Assembly (NCBI GenBank): GCA_947496555.1
Contig: CANMDH010000024.1
Span: 1 to 64,000, forward strand
Source: an uncultured Aquimarina sp.
GTDB taxonomy: Bacteria; Bacteroidota; Bacteroidia; Flavobacteriales; Flavobacteriaceae
Length of the DNA stretch: 64,000 bases
Direction: 5' to 3'
Positions 17,234 to 25,460 of this stretch are shown here, one piece after another. The notes beneath the pieces are model-generated. The model was not told the DNA's origin, did no database searches, and saw nothing but the letters and a program-made list of their open reading frames with translations. Numbering within the stretch: the stretch's first letter is position 1; the number at the start of each line of letters is the position of its first letter. The translations under genes and the position numbers were made by a program.

Positions 17234-18238
17234 ATGAAAAGGAAACTCTACGACGTAAAAACCGATGAACCTCTTCTAGAGTATGGCTTCCCTGAAGACT
17301 ATTCGTATCATGAAGATGGCGTTTCTGATCGTGTAGTTTCCAGAGCTTTCGACTTTGCTTCTGGGACCCTTTATGAAACCTTCTTTGAAAATTTTCATAT
17401 CGGATATTGTGACTTAAAAACAAAAAAGTCAACAAAAATACCTGTGGCGACCGAAAAAGAAACGGTTGAAATGGAATTTGTGTTAAGAGGCAGTTGTAAA
17501 CGAGATTCATCAGCGTTTGAGTATACCCTAGATTTTGACGAAAACCGACATAATATTACATACACTAAGCCACATAAAGCTATTTCTAACTGGAAAGCTC
17601 CTTCGAAAATTGTACAAATGCTACAAATAAACATTTCTCCAAACGTTTTCACCAATTATCTAACCGATGACAACAATTTAGTTAGAAACTTCAAAGAAAA
17701 TATCCTCAAAAAAAAATCTTCACGTATTAACGCTCATAGTTCAACTATAACACCCAAAATGCACCAAACAATCATAGAAATAATTAATTGTAAAAAAAAG
17801 GGTACATTAAAACGGGTTTTTCTTGAATCCAAAATCCTTGAACTTTTGGTCATGCAATTGGAACAGTTTTCTTCAGAAAAGAAACCAAAAAATTATACTA
17901 TAAAAGAAGAAAATATAGAAAAGATTCATGCAGCTAAAGCTTACATTATAGATCGCAAATACAAAACAATAACCTTGGCCGAACTTTCACAAATAGTGGG
18001 CACAAATGAATATACATTAAAAAAGGGCTTTAAAGAGGTTTTTGGTGCTACTGTTTTTGGATTTTGGAACGAATTGAAAATGGAAAGTGCCAAAAACCTT
18101 CTTCTTAATTGTAATGTTTCAATAGGCGATGTAGCGGATACATTAGGGTATAAAAACCAAAGGCATTTTAGTACTGCTTTCAAAAAATATTTTGGAAAAA
18201 CGCCAAGAGAAATAAGGAATATCACTTCAAAAAATTGA
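17234..18238 (+). CDS. AraC family transcriptional regulator (PchR-like)
   Basis: The protein is 334 aa from the ATG at 17234. The frame stays open upstream to 17096, but that part overlaps the divergent receptor start and its promoter. An N-terminal sensing region (about 1-210) is followed by two helix-turn-helix units in the last 100 residues: ITLAELSQIVGTNEYTLKKGFKEVFG and VSIGDVADTLGYKNQRHFSTAFKKYFGKTPREIR. This arrangement resembles PchR-type regulators, which activate siderophore receptor genes when the ferric siderophore is present. It is divergent from the TonB receptor operon with a palindrome in between, so it very likely controls that operon. Confidence 0.88.
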   Translation: MKRKLYDVKTDEPLLEYGFPEDYSYHEDGVSDRVVSRAFDFASGTLYETFFENFHIGYCDLKTKKSTKIPVATEKETVEMEFVLRGSCKRDSSAFEYTLDFDENRHNITYTKPHKAISNWKAPSKIVQMLQINISPNVFTNYLTDDNNLVRNFKENILKKKSSRINAHSSTITPKMHQTIIEIINCKKKGTLKRVFLESKILELLVMQLEQFSSEKKPKNYTIKEENIEKIHAAKAYIIDRKYKTITLAELSQIVGTNEYTLKKGFKEVFGATVFGFWNELKMESAKNLLLNCNVSIGDVADTLGYKNQRHFSTAFKKYFGKTPREIRNITSKN

Positions 18239-18669
18239 CACTTTACTCTTCAAAATACTTCTATTTATGACATATATTATTGGTAATAGCTTGATTTAAT
18301 GCAGACAACTTTTCAGGTTTTTTCTAGTAAGTCCTTTAGTATTCTTCAAAAAGTTTTTGATATAAATCTTAATTTCAAGATAATTATTCTAGTAAACTTG
18401 CTACCTCTTTTAAAACTAAGCTAAATATCATGTAAAACACAATTTTCAATGACCAAATGATTTTCTTATGATTAACCCACAATCTTGTATCAAGAAGAGT
18501 TCGATTGTATTCCTAGAGACACCACTTAAAAGAAAGCATAAACCCTTGAAAATTATACTATTTTTGAGGTTTTTTTATGGATAAATTGGAGAGAAGTGCT
18601 CTTTATAGAATGTACATGAAAGTAATAGTGCTCTTAACGCGCAATTAGATAAGTTTTTACTCATTCATT
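18239..18669. other. Intergenic region with a decayed tRNA 3' end
   Basis: No gene was seen here. Bases 18484-18524 resemble the 3' half of the tRNA-Phe gene: CTTGTATC (tRNA: CTTGTGTC), an exact GTTCGATT, five extra bases, then CCTAGAGACACCA (tRNA: CCTGGAGGCACCA). An imperfect hairpin ending GGTTTTTTT (to about 18577) follows at the place of the tRNA terminator. I read this as a relic tRNA end, possibly an old attachment site. Confidence 0.45.
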
Positions 18670-19884
18670 TTAGCTTATCATTAAACATTCATCCCAGTTG
18701 GTGTTATAATCTGCCAAATAATCTAAAATAACCAAACCAATTCCGGCAATTCCCTCTAAGAGTGATATCTCAGAAGTCCATGTTTTATCTTTACCATTCC
18801 ATTGCTTATAGCCACAATAACCATCTTTATGGATCGCCTTACTAAGTCCATCTTGAATCCAAAATTCGGTAGCTTCTTTAAAAACAGTATCACCTGTTTC
18901 TTTATACATTCTATTAAAGATTTGAGCATTCCCGTAAGAACCATGACAAATTCCTGCATCAGTAATCAGGGTGTCTTCTGGCTTTGTTCGCATTGCGGCA
19001 TGCTTTAAAATAGAAATCGAAGTTTGTTTCAAATCCTCATCTTTTAAAGTTTTTGATGCATACCAAAGCTGTAAACCAATTCCTAAATCGCCATAGCACC
19101 ATGCTACTCTGCTTGTATAATCTATGTTGTTGTTTTTTGGTATCCAGGATGGAAATAAGGAAAATGCATTGTTGTCTTCATTTTTATAATCCGCAACATA
19201 ATTAACAGCACTTTTCAGTAGTTTTGAAGCTAGTTCTTTAAAATCAATATACCCATGCAATTTTGTTAAAACACCAATAATACTAGCCATACCATGAGAC
19301 AAGCTTAGGTTATAACCCATTTCCTTGGTTTCATGGTCAATTACAGATAACCATTTAAGTTTGTTTTCTCCTTCTTTTTCAGAAGTTCTATACAAAGCGT
19401 CTAAAAATTCTAAAAGATACTTTTTGTAAGTGCTTTTTAATTTTTTTGACTTCGTATTTTCATAGCGTTTTAAAAAATAAAACGCACAGCCCATGGCTGC
19501 GTGCAAAAAATCGTACTTCCCGTTTTCTATATCTAAAACCATTCTAGTATATAAATATGGGTCCATTTCAGAAAGTACAGCATCACTATCTACATCTATA
19601 AAACCTTCTTGCTCTAAGTGGTCTATAACCCAACCCATGCCAGCAATACCAGTGCAGTAGGTAGGATAGTTATATCCATTGTTAATAGTATTAATACTTT
19701 GCATTAATATTTTTGTTCCAATTTCTGCATTATTATCAATATCCAAATATTTTGCATAGTAAAACTGAAACAATGAGAGTCCAGAAAGCCCCGCTAAAAC
19801 ACCTGGATTTTTTTCATCCCCATAATGTTGTTGTATCGTTTTATCTAGATTCTTAAGTTGTTGTTCTAGTACTATTTTGTCCAT
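18670..19884 (-). CDS. LanC-like lanthionine synthetase (cyclase)
   Basis: This 404-aa protein (ATG at 19884) is a stand-alone LanC-type zinc enzyme, which adds Cys thiols to dehydrated Ser/Thr to form thioether rings. The active site is complete: His197 (SLSHG), Arg259 (SRVAW), zinc ligands Cys263 (WCYGD), Cys313 and His314 (ICHGSYG), and Tyr264, corresponding to nisin cyclase H212, R280, C284, C330, H331 and Y285. GVLAGLSGLSLF and LLEGIAGIGLV are toroid repeat motifs. An upstream in-frame ATG at 19938 would put coding sequence inside an intergenic hairpin, so the later start is preferred. It lies downstream of a lanthipeptide-like precursor. No LanB dehydratase is in the window. Confidence 0.9.
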   Translation of the reverse strand: MDKIVLEQQLKNLDKTIQQHYGDEKNPGVLAGLSGLSLFQFYYAKYLDIDNNAEIGTKILMQSINTINNGYNYPTYCTGIAGMGWVIDHLEQEGFIDVDSDAVLSEMDPYLYTRMVLDIENGKYDFLHAAMGCAFYFLKRYENTKSKKLKSTYKKYLLEFLDALYRTSEKEGENKLKWLSVIDHETKEMGYNLSLSHGMASIIGVLTKLHGYIDFKELASKLLKSAVNYVADYKNEDNNAFSLFPSWIPKNNNIDYTSRVAWCYGDLGIGLQLWYASKTLKDEDLKQTSISILKHAAMRTKPEDTLITDAGICHGSYGNAQIFNRMYKETGDTVFKEATEFWIQDGLSKAIHKDGYCGYKQWNGKDKTWTSEISLLEGIAGIGLVILDYLADYNTNWDECLMIS

Positions 19885-19908
19885 CAATTTTGGTATTCTA
19901 TTAAAATA

Positions 19909-19950
19909 TAGGTAACACAAGGTTTGAAAAGCAAACACCTATGTTACCTA
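19909..19950 (-). promoter_or_regulatory. Hairpin between the precursor and lanC-like genes
   Basis: Nine-base arms TAGGTAACA (19909-19917) and TGTTACCTA (19942-19950) enclose a partly paired loop in the 117-bp gap after the precursor. There is no strong T-run, so it may attenuate read-through or protect the precursor mRNA end. Confidence 0.4.
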
Positions 19951-20001
19951 CTTTATTAAATACATTAAAAAGCTACCCCTAACTTTTAACAAAACATTTG
20001 C

Positions 20002-20253
20002 TTAAGCACATGCCCCAGCTGACAAACAAACTTGTGCGTCACAATTAGTCATGTGAATGGTACGTACTGTACATGTGTATGCTTGAGTTGCTGTAGGACT
20101 ACCACACGCTTTTCTTTTAGTTACCAAATTACAGTCACCATTACAAGTGCGCCCATTATCATATGTTACATTTCCTCCCATAATTTGACTACTTTGTAAT
20201 TTAGAAATGGTTTTTTTGTTTAAATGTAAACCTGTTAATTTCTTTTTTTTCAT
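20002..20253 (-). CDS. Class I lanthipeptide-like precursor peptide
   Basis: This 83-aa peptide has a basic leader (MKKKKLTGLHLNKKTISKL) ending in a double glycine at residues 26-27 (IMGG), then a 56-residue core. The core holds seven Cys and about eleven Ser/Thr (GRTCNGDC, KACGSPTAT, YTCTVRT, TNCDAQVC, SAGACA), the composition needed for several (methyl)lanthionine rings. The LNKKTISKL leader element and GG site match the lanthipeptide/GG-leader precursors known from Bacteroidota. It is 117 bp upstream of a complete LanC on the same strand and downstream of a direct-repeat operator. The dehydratase and the exporter-protease must be encoded elsewhere. Confidence 0.85.
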   Translation of the reverse strand: MKKKKLTGLHLNKKTISKLQSSQIMGGNVTYDNGRTCNGDCNLVTKRKACGSPTATQAYTCTVRTIHMTNCDAQVCLSAGACA

Positions 20254-20398
20254 GATGTGAAATTTAAAAACTTAATTTCCTTGAACATTTATAGACACTC
20301 AAGGTTTGTGTCATTTCTAGAATAAAGTACATTCTTGCCATTAAACATACCCAATGAACACTACAAGCTATCTAATAAAAGACTGATTTAAAACGGTA

Positions 20399-20432
20399 AA
20401 CATGTAAGCGTTTTACTATAACATGTAAGCGT
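20399..20432 (-). promoter_or_regulatory. Direct-repeat operator, LytTR type
   Basis: AACATGTAAGCGT occurs twice without mismatch, at 20399-20411 and 20420-20432, a 21-bp period or two helical turns. LytTR-domain regulators bind paired direct repeats with this spacing. It lies 146-180 bp before the precursor ATG and just past the end of the LytTR gene. A weak -7 box (minus strand TATGTTTA, 20349-20342) lies between the operator and the gene. Confidence 0.65.
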
Positions 20433-20472
20433 CGCTATTTTCTAGTAAAATGAAAAAAAGGAAAAGAAGTTA

Positions 20473-21216
20473 TTAAGAAAGAAGGTTAATTAAAACAGCA
20501 AGGTTTTGTCTATTTCTAACAGAAACGGTAATTTTTTCGTTGTTTTTTAAAATGATGGCCTCTTTTTTATAAATAGATTCTATAAATGATGTATTAATAA
20601 GAACGGAACGACTTGCTTTAAAAAAATGCTTACTAACTAATAACTTTTCATAATATTTAAGTGATTTTGAGGCCAAATATTTTTTGTTACTAGTTAGGTG
20701 AAAATTAGTGTAATTACCGTCTGCCACACATTTAATTATATTATTAATTTCGACAGAAACATGTTCGTTGCCCGTGTGTAATAAAAGGAAAGGGTTTGTA
20801 TCATATATAAAATTAGTAAGTATATGTAGCTTGTTGATCGTAAATAATCGTTCTTTTAAATTTAAATATCTTCTAATTACAGATGTTATCTGCTTTTCGT
20901 CTATTGGTTTTATTATAAAACTAAAAGCATAATGCTCGATAGCCTTTTGAATAAAATTGTCGAAACCAGTTACAAAAATGACTTCAAAATCTTGGCTATT
21001 AATTCTTTCAAAAATTTCAAAAGCATTACCATCTGTTAATTCAATATCCATAAAAACCAATTCGGGTTTTCTCTCATTAATTAAGTTAACAGACTCTTCG
21101 ATACTCCTTGCATAACCAGCAATTTCTATAGTCTTAAAGTATGTGTTTAAAATTGTTGTTAAATACTTTTGTGCACTTATATCGTCTTCAATAATTATTG
21201 TTCTAGTTTTGTTCAA
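20473..21216 (-). CDS. LytTR family response regulator
   Basis: This 247-aa protein has a receiver domain (about 1-125: acidic pocket E10-D11-D12, phospho-acceptor Asp57 in LVFMDIEL, Lys in FIIKPIDE) and a C-terminal LytTR DNA-binding domain (about 145-245; YTNFHLTSNKKYLASKSLKYYEKLL, SRSVLINTSFIESI). The start is TTG at 21216; no in-frame ATG was found just upstream. It is divergent from its presumed partner histidine kinase, with only 32 bp between start codons. It is followed by a direct-repeat site and the lanthipeptide-like precursor, so control of peptide production is the likely job. Confidence 0.88.
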   Translation of the reverse strand: MNKTRTIIIEDDISAQKYLTTILNTYFKTIEIAGYARSIEESVNLINERKPELVFMDIELTDGNAFEIFERINSQDFEVIFVTGFDNFIQKAIEHYAFSFIIKPIDEKQITSVIRRYLNLKERLFTINKLHILTNFIYDTNPFLLLHTGNEHVSVEINNIIKCVADGNYTNFHLTSNKKYLASKSLKYYEKLLVSKHFFKASRSVLINTSFIESIYKKEAIILKNNEKITVSVRNRQNLAVLINLLS

Positions 21217-21248
21217 AATTCTAATACATTGATTTAAATCATAACGGT

Positions 21249-23144
21249 ATGCAAGTAAAGCTTTATTTCGTTTTCTTTCTAATTGTGGGAAAATCTTTTT
21301 GTCAAAATAATGAAAAAGAAATTTTTAACCCTGAAGAAAAGTATACACAAAAATATATAGATTCGATAACCATGCGTCCTATGTCACCTTCTCAAGTCGA
21401 GAATTTCAAAAAAGTTTTGGAAAATGACAAAACACTCTTAGGGTGGAATCGATATTACATGGCCAAATCTAAATTTGCATATGATAAGCGAGAATTTGAT
21501 TCTGCTATTTATTATGCAGATAAAGGTATTAACTTCATTAATACTTTAAAGAATATTCGCCCGCTTGATGAGCTTGCATTAATACCAACATATATTAACA
21601 AAGCAGCAACTTTGAGTCGGTTAAAAGATTATAGAGCCTCAATCATTAATTATCAAAACGCTTTAGATTTAACCAAAAAACATCCTTATAAATGGAAAGC
21701 CTATATAAATACAGGAATAGCTGAAAATCATCTTGATATCGGTAATGATAGTTTGGCACTAGCAAATTATTTAATAGCTATTAAGGATACTAATTATCTA
21801 AGTATCCCTAGAGCCGCAGTAACTGCTTATTCTAGAGTAGCTGAACTGTATCGAGATTTTAACGATATAACTAATGCTAAACTATATTATCAAAAGAGCA
21901 TAGAAATATCTAATAACACAACATATAAAGCTAATATTTCTGCCATATATGGTTCGTTGGCAAAACTATATAATAATAAAGATTCTACTATTTACTATTA
22001 TAAAAAAGCACTCTTGGCAGATGAAACCTACGGTATAGGTAAATACTATGGAGCAATTGAAAATAACATGTTTTTTAAAGGGTATGTTCATATTCATGAA
22101 GGAGCCTTGGACAAAGGAATTAATAGCTTTAAAACCTTAATCGAAAAATTAAAGAAAAAACAAAAAATTACTCAGGGAGATAGGGATTTAATGCTGAAAA
22201 CCATAGAGAATTTAACCGATCTTTACGAAAAAAAAGGAGAAATAAAAGAATATAAAAATTTGATGAACGAAACGTTTGATTTTCTAGAACGATTTAGACA
22301 AGGAGAATTAAACGAAAACCTTCAAGATATAGAAACTCAATATCAGGTTAAAGAAAAAAATGCTTCTATCAAACAATTAGAAACGAACAAAGCACAACAA
22401 AACATCATTTTAAAACAGCAAAAAACTATTACTTATAGTTTAATTGTTTTATTACTGTTATTATCCGTATTTGGATATTCATTTTGGAAACAACGTAAGT
22501 TAAAAACGCAGTACGATAAAGAAAATTTAGAACAACGTTTATTGCGATCTCAGATGAACCCGCATTTTGTATCAAATGCTCTAAATTCTATTTGTGGGTT
22601 AATTGAGGAAAAATCGGCTAGAACTATTCCTTATATTAATTCTCTGGCTAAGTTATTTCGTTTAACATTAGAAAACTCTAGAGAAGAGTTTGTTAGCCTT
22701 AAAGATGAAATGACGGCATTAAAAAGCTATTTAGAATTGCAATCTAATTTTTCGCATGACTTTGATTTTGAGATCACCACTGATATTACAATACATGATG
22801 AGGAAACTATTATTCCGCCAATGCTAATACAGCCTTTTGTTGAAAATGCCATTTTGCATGGTTTAATCAATAATGCCACGGAAGGCAAAATAGAAATTGC
22901 AATTTTTAAACAAGAAAAAGACAATTTGTTGCTCTGTCAAATAACCGATAACGGCATCGGATATACAAAGAGTATGGATGTTAAAACCAAAAAAAAACGC
23001 AAATCAATATCAGGTGATATTGTTACAGAACGATTAGACCTATTAAAAAAGAAGTTTAAAGTTAATACTAGAGTTACTATAAAACAGGCTCCCCTAGGTG
23101 GCACTCAAGTCGACCTTTATTTACCCTATTTGCTTGATATATAA
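21249..23144 (+). CDS. TPR-sensor histidine kinase (LytS/His_kinase type)
   Basis: This 631-aa protein has a signal peptide (...IVGKSFCQ) and a periplasmic TPR sensor (about 50-340). A coiled coil (about 350-390) follows, then one TM helix (about 394-413) and a cytoplasmic His_kinase domain. The phospho-acceptor is His439 in QMNPHFVSNALNSI. The ATPase part shows PPMLIQPFVENAILHG and ITDNGIGYT. The family phosphorylates LytTR-type regulators, and the divergent gene encodes one. TPR sensors of this type often respond to peptides or to partner proteins; here sensing of the neighbouring peptide products is an attractive but unproven idea. Confidence 0.88.
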   Translation: MQVKLYFVFFLIVGKSFCQNNEKEIFNPEEKYTQKYIDSITMRPMSPSQVENFKKVLENDKTLLGWNRYYMAKSKFAYDKREFDSAIYYADKGINFINTLKNIRPLDELALIPTYINKAATLSRLKDYRASIINYQNALDLTKKHPYKWKAYINTGIAENHLDIGNDSLALANYLIAIKDTNYLSIPRAAVTAYSRVAELYRDFNDITNAKLYYQKSIEISNNTTYKANISAIYGSLAKLYNNKDSTIYYYKKALLADETYGIGKYYGAIENNMFFKGYVHIHEGALDKGINSFKTLIEKLKKKQKITQGDRDLMLKTIENLTDLYEKKGEIKEYKNLMNETFDFLERFRQGELNENLQDIETQYQVKEKNASIKQLETNKAQQNIILKQQKTITYSLIVLLLLLSVFGYSFWKQRKLKTQYDKENLEQRLLRSQMNPHFVSNALNSICGLIEEKSARTIPYINSLAKLFRLTLENSREEFVSLKDEMTALKSYLELQSNFSHDFDFEITTDITIHDEETIIPPMLIQPFVENAILHGLINNATEGKIEIAIFKQEKDNLLLCQITDNGIGYTKSMDVKTKKKRKSISGDIVTERLDLLKKKFKVNTRVTIKQAPLGGTQVDLYLPYLLDI

Positions 23145-23251
23145 AAATCGAATTATTTTAAAATCAGAAGACACCATAAGAAGAATCACAAATGTCAACT
23201 ACAATGACATAAATAAGTCCTTTACAGGTACATTATTTATTAATTTCTTAT

Positions 23252-23431
23252 TTAGATATCGGTTCCAATAGGACTAGTTATTGTAGAGGTTATACATTCT
23301 TTTATATTCTCTGTTTTAAGAGGTGAAGGAATAAATATTGGAGCTCCCCCAACAATTATTTCATAATTCTCTAATTTGGCAATTTTAATTTTTTCTAGAG
23401 TAAGTTTCTTTTTATACTGATCTGTTTTCAT
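23252..23431 (-). CDS. Short GG-leader precursor peptide (59 aa), copy A
   Basis: This frame was found by reading the minus strand by eye. ATG at 23431, TAA at 23252-23254, 59 aa. The N-terminal half is a RiPP-type leader: a basic start (YKKKLTLEK), then KIKIAKLENYEII and a GG at residues 28-29. The 30-residue core is rich in Ser, Thr and Pro with one Cys (KECITSTITSPIGTDI at the end). The leader and the PIGT ending are shared with copy B 48 bp upstream. The gene lies at the edge of the LanC/LytTR locus, so a thioether or other Ser/Thr-Cys modified product is plausible. Confidence 0.78.
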   Translation of the reverse strand: MKTDQYKKKLTLEKIKIAKLENYEIIVGGAPIFIPSPLKTENIKECITSTITSPIGTDI

Positions 23432-23479
23432 AACTTTCTTTTTTAAATACTCAATTTTGACAATAAAATCTTAATCATA

Positions 23480-23653
23480 TTAATTTCCTGTTCCAATTGG
23501 CCGGGTTAGTGTAGAATTGCAGTGGTCAAAACAAATAGTACGTTCTTTGGTGGTCAGAGGAAAGGGTTCCTGCCCACCTAAAATAATATCGAAGTTCTCT
23601 AATTTGGCAATCTTAATTTTCTCAAAGCTTATCGCTCTTTTGTTTTTTTTCAT
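23480..23653 (-). CDS. Short GG-leader precursor peptide (57 aa), copy B
   Basis: ATG at 23653, TAA at 23480-23482, 57 aa, found by reading the minus strand by eye. The leader is MKKNKRAISFEK followed by IKIAKLENFDIILGG, with GG at residues 26-27. The core of 30 residues carries two Cys (TICFDHC) followed by NSTLTRPIGTGN. It is clearly a paralogue of copy A: KIKIAKLEN is identical, GG is at the same place, and ST.T.PIGT is shared near the end. The two genes are in tandem on the minus strand, between a TPR-AraC regulator and the histidine kinase. Conserved leaders with diverged cores are typical of RiPP precursor families. Confidence 0.8.
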   Translation of the reverse strand: MKKNKRAISFEKIKIAKLENFDIILGGQEPFPLTTKERTICFDHCNSTLTRPIGTGN

Positions 23654-23762
23654 AATCTTATGGTTTTAAAAGTCAACACACTAAAGTAAGATATTAATCA
23701 ATTCAACTATATAGAATAAATTATAAAAATTAAATTTAACAGATCAATTTACTTATCTAATA

Positions 23763-25460
23763 TTAATTCTTGTTATTTAATTGCTTAATAAAATAAGATG
23801 GATAAATCCCTGTTCTCTTATGAAAAGCTGAAGAGAACGATTGTGCATTTTTAAACCCCACTTCCTCTGCGATAGCCTTTATTGTATAAGATCGTAATGA
23901 TTTGTTGGTGGTAAGCTGGCCCACTGCAAAATCTACCCTTAGGTTATTCAGATAATTGGCAAAATTGATATGTTTATACGCATTAATAATCTTTGATAGG
24001 TAGGCACTATTGGTATTGAGCTCTTTAGCCAATGAATTAAGAGTATAATGTTTTTTTGAAAATTTATCAGAACTTTCAAAAACATGCAACTTATCCAATA
24101 TACTTTTTACTACTCCACCTGGGATATCGATCTCTTCTTTGTTATATTCCTGTGCAACTACAGTTGTTAATCCTCGCGTGTTTTGCTCTTTGTGCTTTTG
24201 TTTTTCGAGCAATACCAAAAATCGTTTTTTATTGATCGTGCTTCTCCAAAAACCATATACAACAAGTATTACTAAGCCTCCCAAAAACACCATTAAAATA
24301 GTAATGGTATTCTCTTTTAAAAATTTCTCTTGCTCCAATTGATCGATTAATTGTTCTTTTTCAAAAATCAACTCTGCCGTATCATAACGTTCACTTATAT
24401 TCTTGGTTAGATAGAGTTGATTTACGTCTTTTATACTATCCAGTTTTAACAAGGTATTGATATATTCTATTTGCTGTTGTGAATCACCTTTGGATTTATA
24501 ATAAGAAATCAAATAATCATAGGTGTCCATTAACTCAGGAATAACAACTTCTGTTTCCTTTAGAGTAGAATCTACATTTTTAAAGTAATGTATGCTCTTC
24601 TCTGTCTCCCCTATGTCCTGATATGCGCGAGCAATATAATAATCGCACGCGGCAACCCTTGTTTTTAGATCATCTGCTTGTAAGATTATTTTTTTTCCTT
24701 TTTCTAGACTATCAATCGCTTCATTATAGTTTTTGGATAGATATTGATGTATTCCTGATGTTACAATAAGATAAGAATATAAAGGGATATCATCCGTTTT
24801 CAGTGTTTCGAAAATCCCTTTATCAATATATTCTTTGGCCTGGTCTAATTCTTTACTATGAACATAGGCATCTGCCAATGCAAAAAGCACACTATTGTAA
24901 TTGTTTGGTGTTTTAAAATGAGGGTTTTGTTCCAAAAAGTTTATATAATCTACAAAAATGACTTTTGCCTCTTCTCGATCTCCGGCAGCATTTTTTAATA
25001 ATCCTATATTAAATTTTAGAGTTCTATATAAATATTCATTCCCATTTTGTTTCGCATATTTTGAAGCAGTAAGATATAACTCTAAGGCTTGTTGATAATT
25101 CCCTTGTTCATAACTATAATTTCCTTTAAGTAAATATCCATTCGCTGGATATTCTTTATATCTCTTATCCTTGGTAATGGCAATCAAACTATCGGCATAA
25201 ACCAATTTATTATGAGTATCTAATTTTGATAAAAAAAAATATGCATTGGCCATACCTAGGGTGTCAGATTGATATCTAGATGTTAAAAGGCAAGATCGCG
25301 CAGTTTTTAGTTTTAGAGAGTCCGTGGTTTGTTTTGCTATTTGGGCTTCGAGTATTTCAAAATTTGCCTTCTCTTTCGTCTTTTTTATTTGCCCGCGTAC
25401 TTGCCCTGTGACCAATAGTAGTAGTATGAAATAACCTAAAAGCGAGCCCCCTTTATTCAT
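23763..25460 (-). CDS. TPR-containing membrane AraC-type regulator
   Basis: This 565-aa protein has a signal or anchor sequence (about 5-22), a periplasmic region of tetratricopeptide repeats (about 85-330; GNYSYEQGNYQQALELYLTASKYAK is one), a TM helix (about 382-400, TITILMVFLGGLVILVVYGFW) and a cytoplasmic AraC helix-turn-helix domain at the C-terminus (about 465-565; YTIKAIAEEVGFKNAQSFSSAFHKRTGIYPSYFIKQ). This one-component membrane-anchored design is frequent in flavobacteria. It is directly upstream of the two short GG-leader precursor genes (109 bp) on the same strand and may regulate them; the signal is unknown. Confidence 0.87.
   Translation of the reverse strand: MNKGGSLLGYFILLLLVTGQVRGQIKKTKEKANFEILEAQIAKQTTDSLKLKTARSCLLTSRYQSDTLGMANAYFFLSKLDTHNKLVYADSLIAITKDKRYKEYPANGYLLKGNYSYEQGNYQQALELYLTASKYAKQNGNEYLYRTLKFNIGLLKNAAGDREEAKVIFVDYINFLEQNPHFKTPNNYNSVLFALADAYVHSKELDQAKEYIDKGIFETLKTDDIPLYSYLIVTSGIHQYLSKNYNEAIDSLEKGKKIILQADDLKTRVAACDYYIARAYQDIGETEKSIHYFKNVDSTLKETEVVIPELMDTYDYLISYYKSKGDSQQQIEYINTLLKLDSIKDVNQLYLTKNISERYDTAELIFEKEQLIDQLEQEKFLKENTITILMVFLGGLVILVVYGFWRSTINKKRFLVLLEKQKHKEQNTRGLTTVVAQEYNKEEIDIPGGVVKSILDKLHVFESSDKFSKKHYTLNSLAKELNTNSAYLSKIINAYKHINFANYLNNLRVDFAVGQLTTNKSLRSYTIKAIAEEVGFKNAQSFSSAFHKRTGIYPSYFIKQLNNKN

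Noticed and set aside
19885-19938. 18-residue extension of the LanC-like protein
   Set aside because: The extension is not family-like and would be encoded within the intergenic hairpin; MDKIVLEQQ at 19884 is a better start.
23192-23210. ATGTCA/TGACAT hairpin between copy A precursor and kinase stop as a terminator
   Set aside because: The stem is only 6 bp with no T-run; too weak to call.
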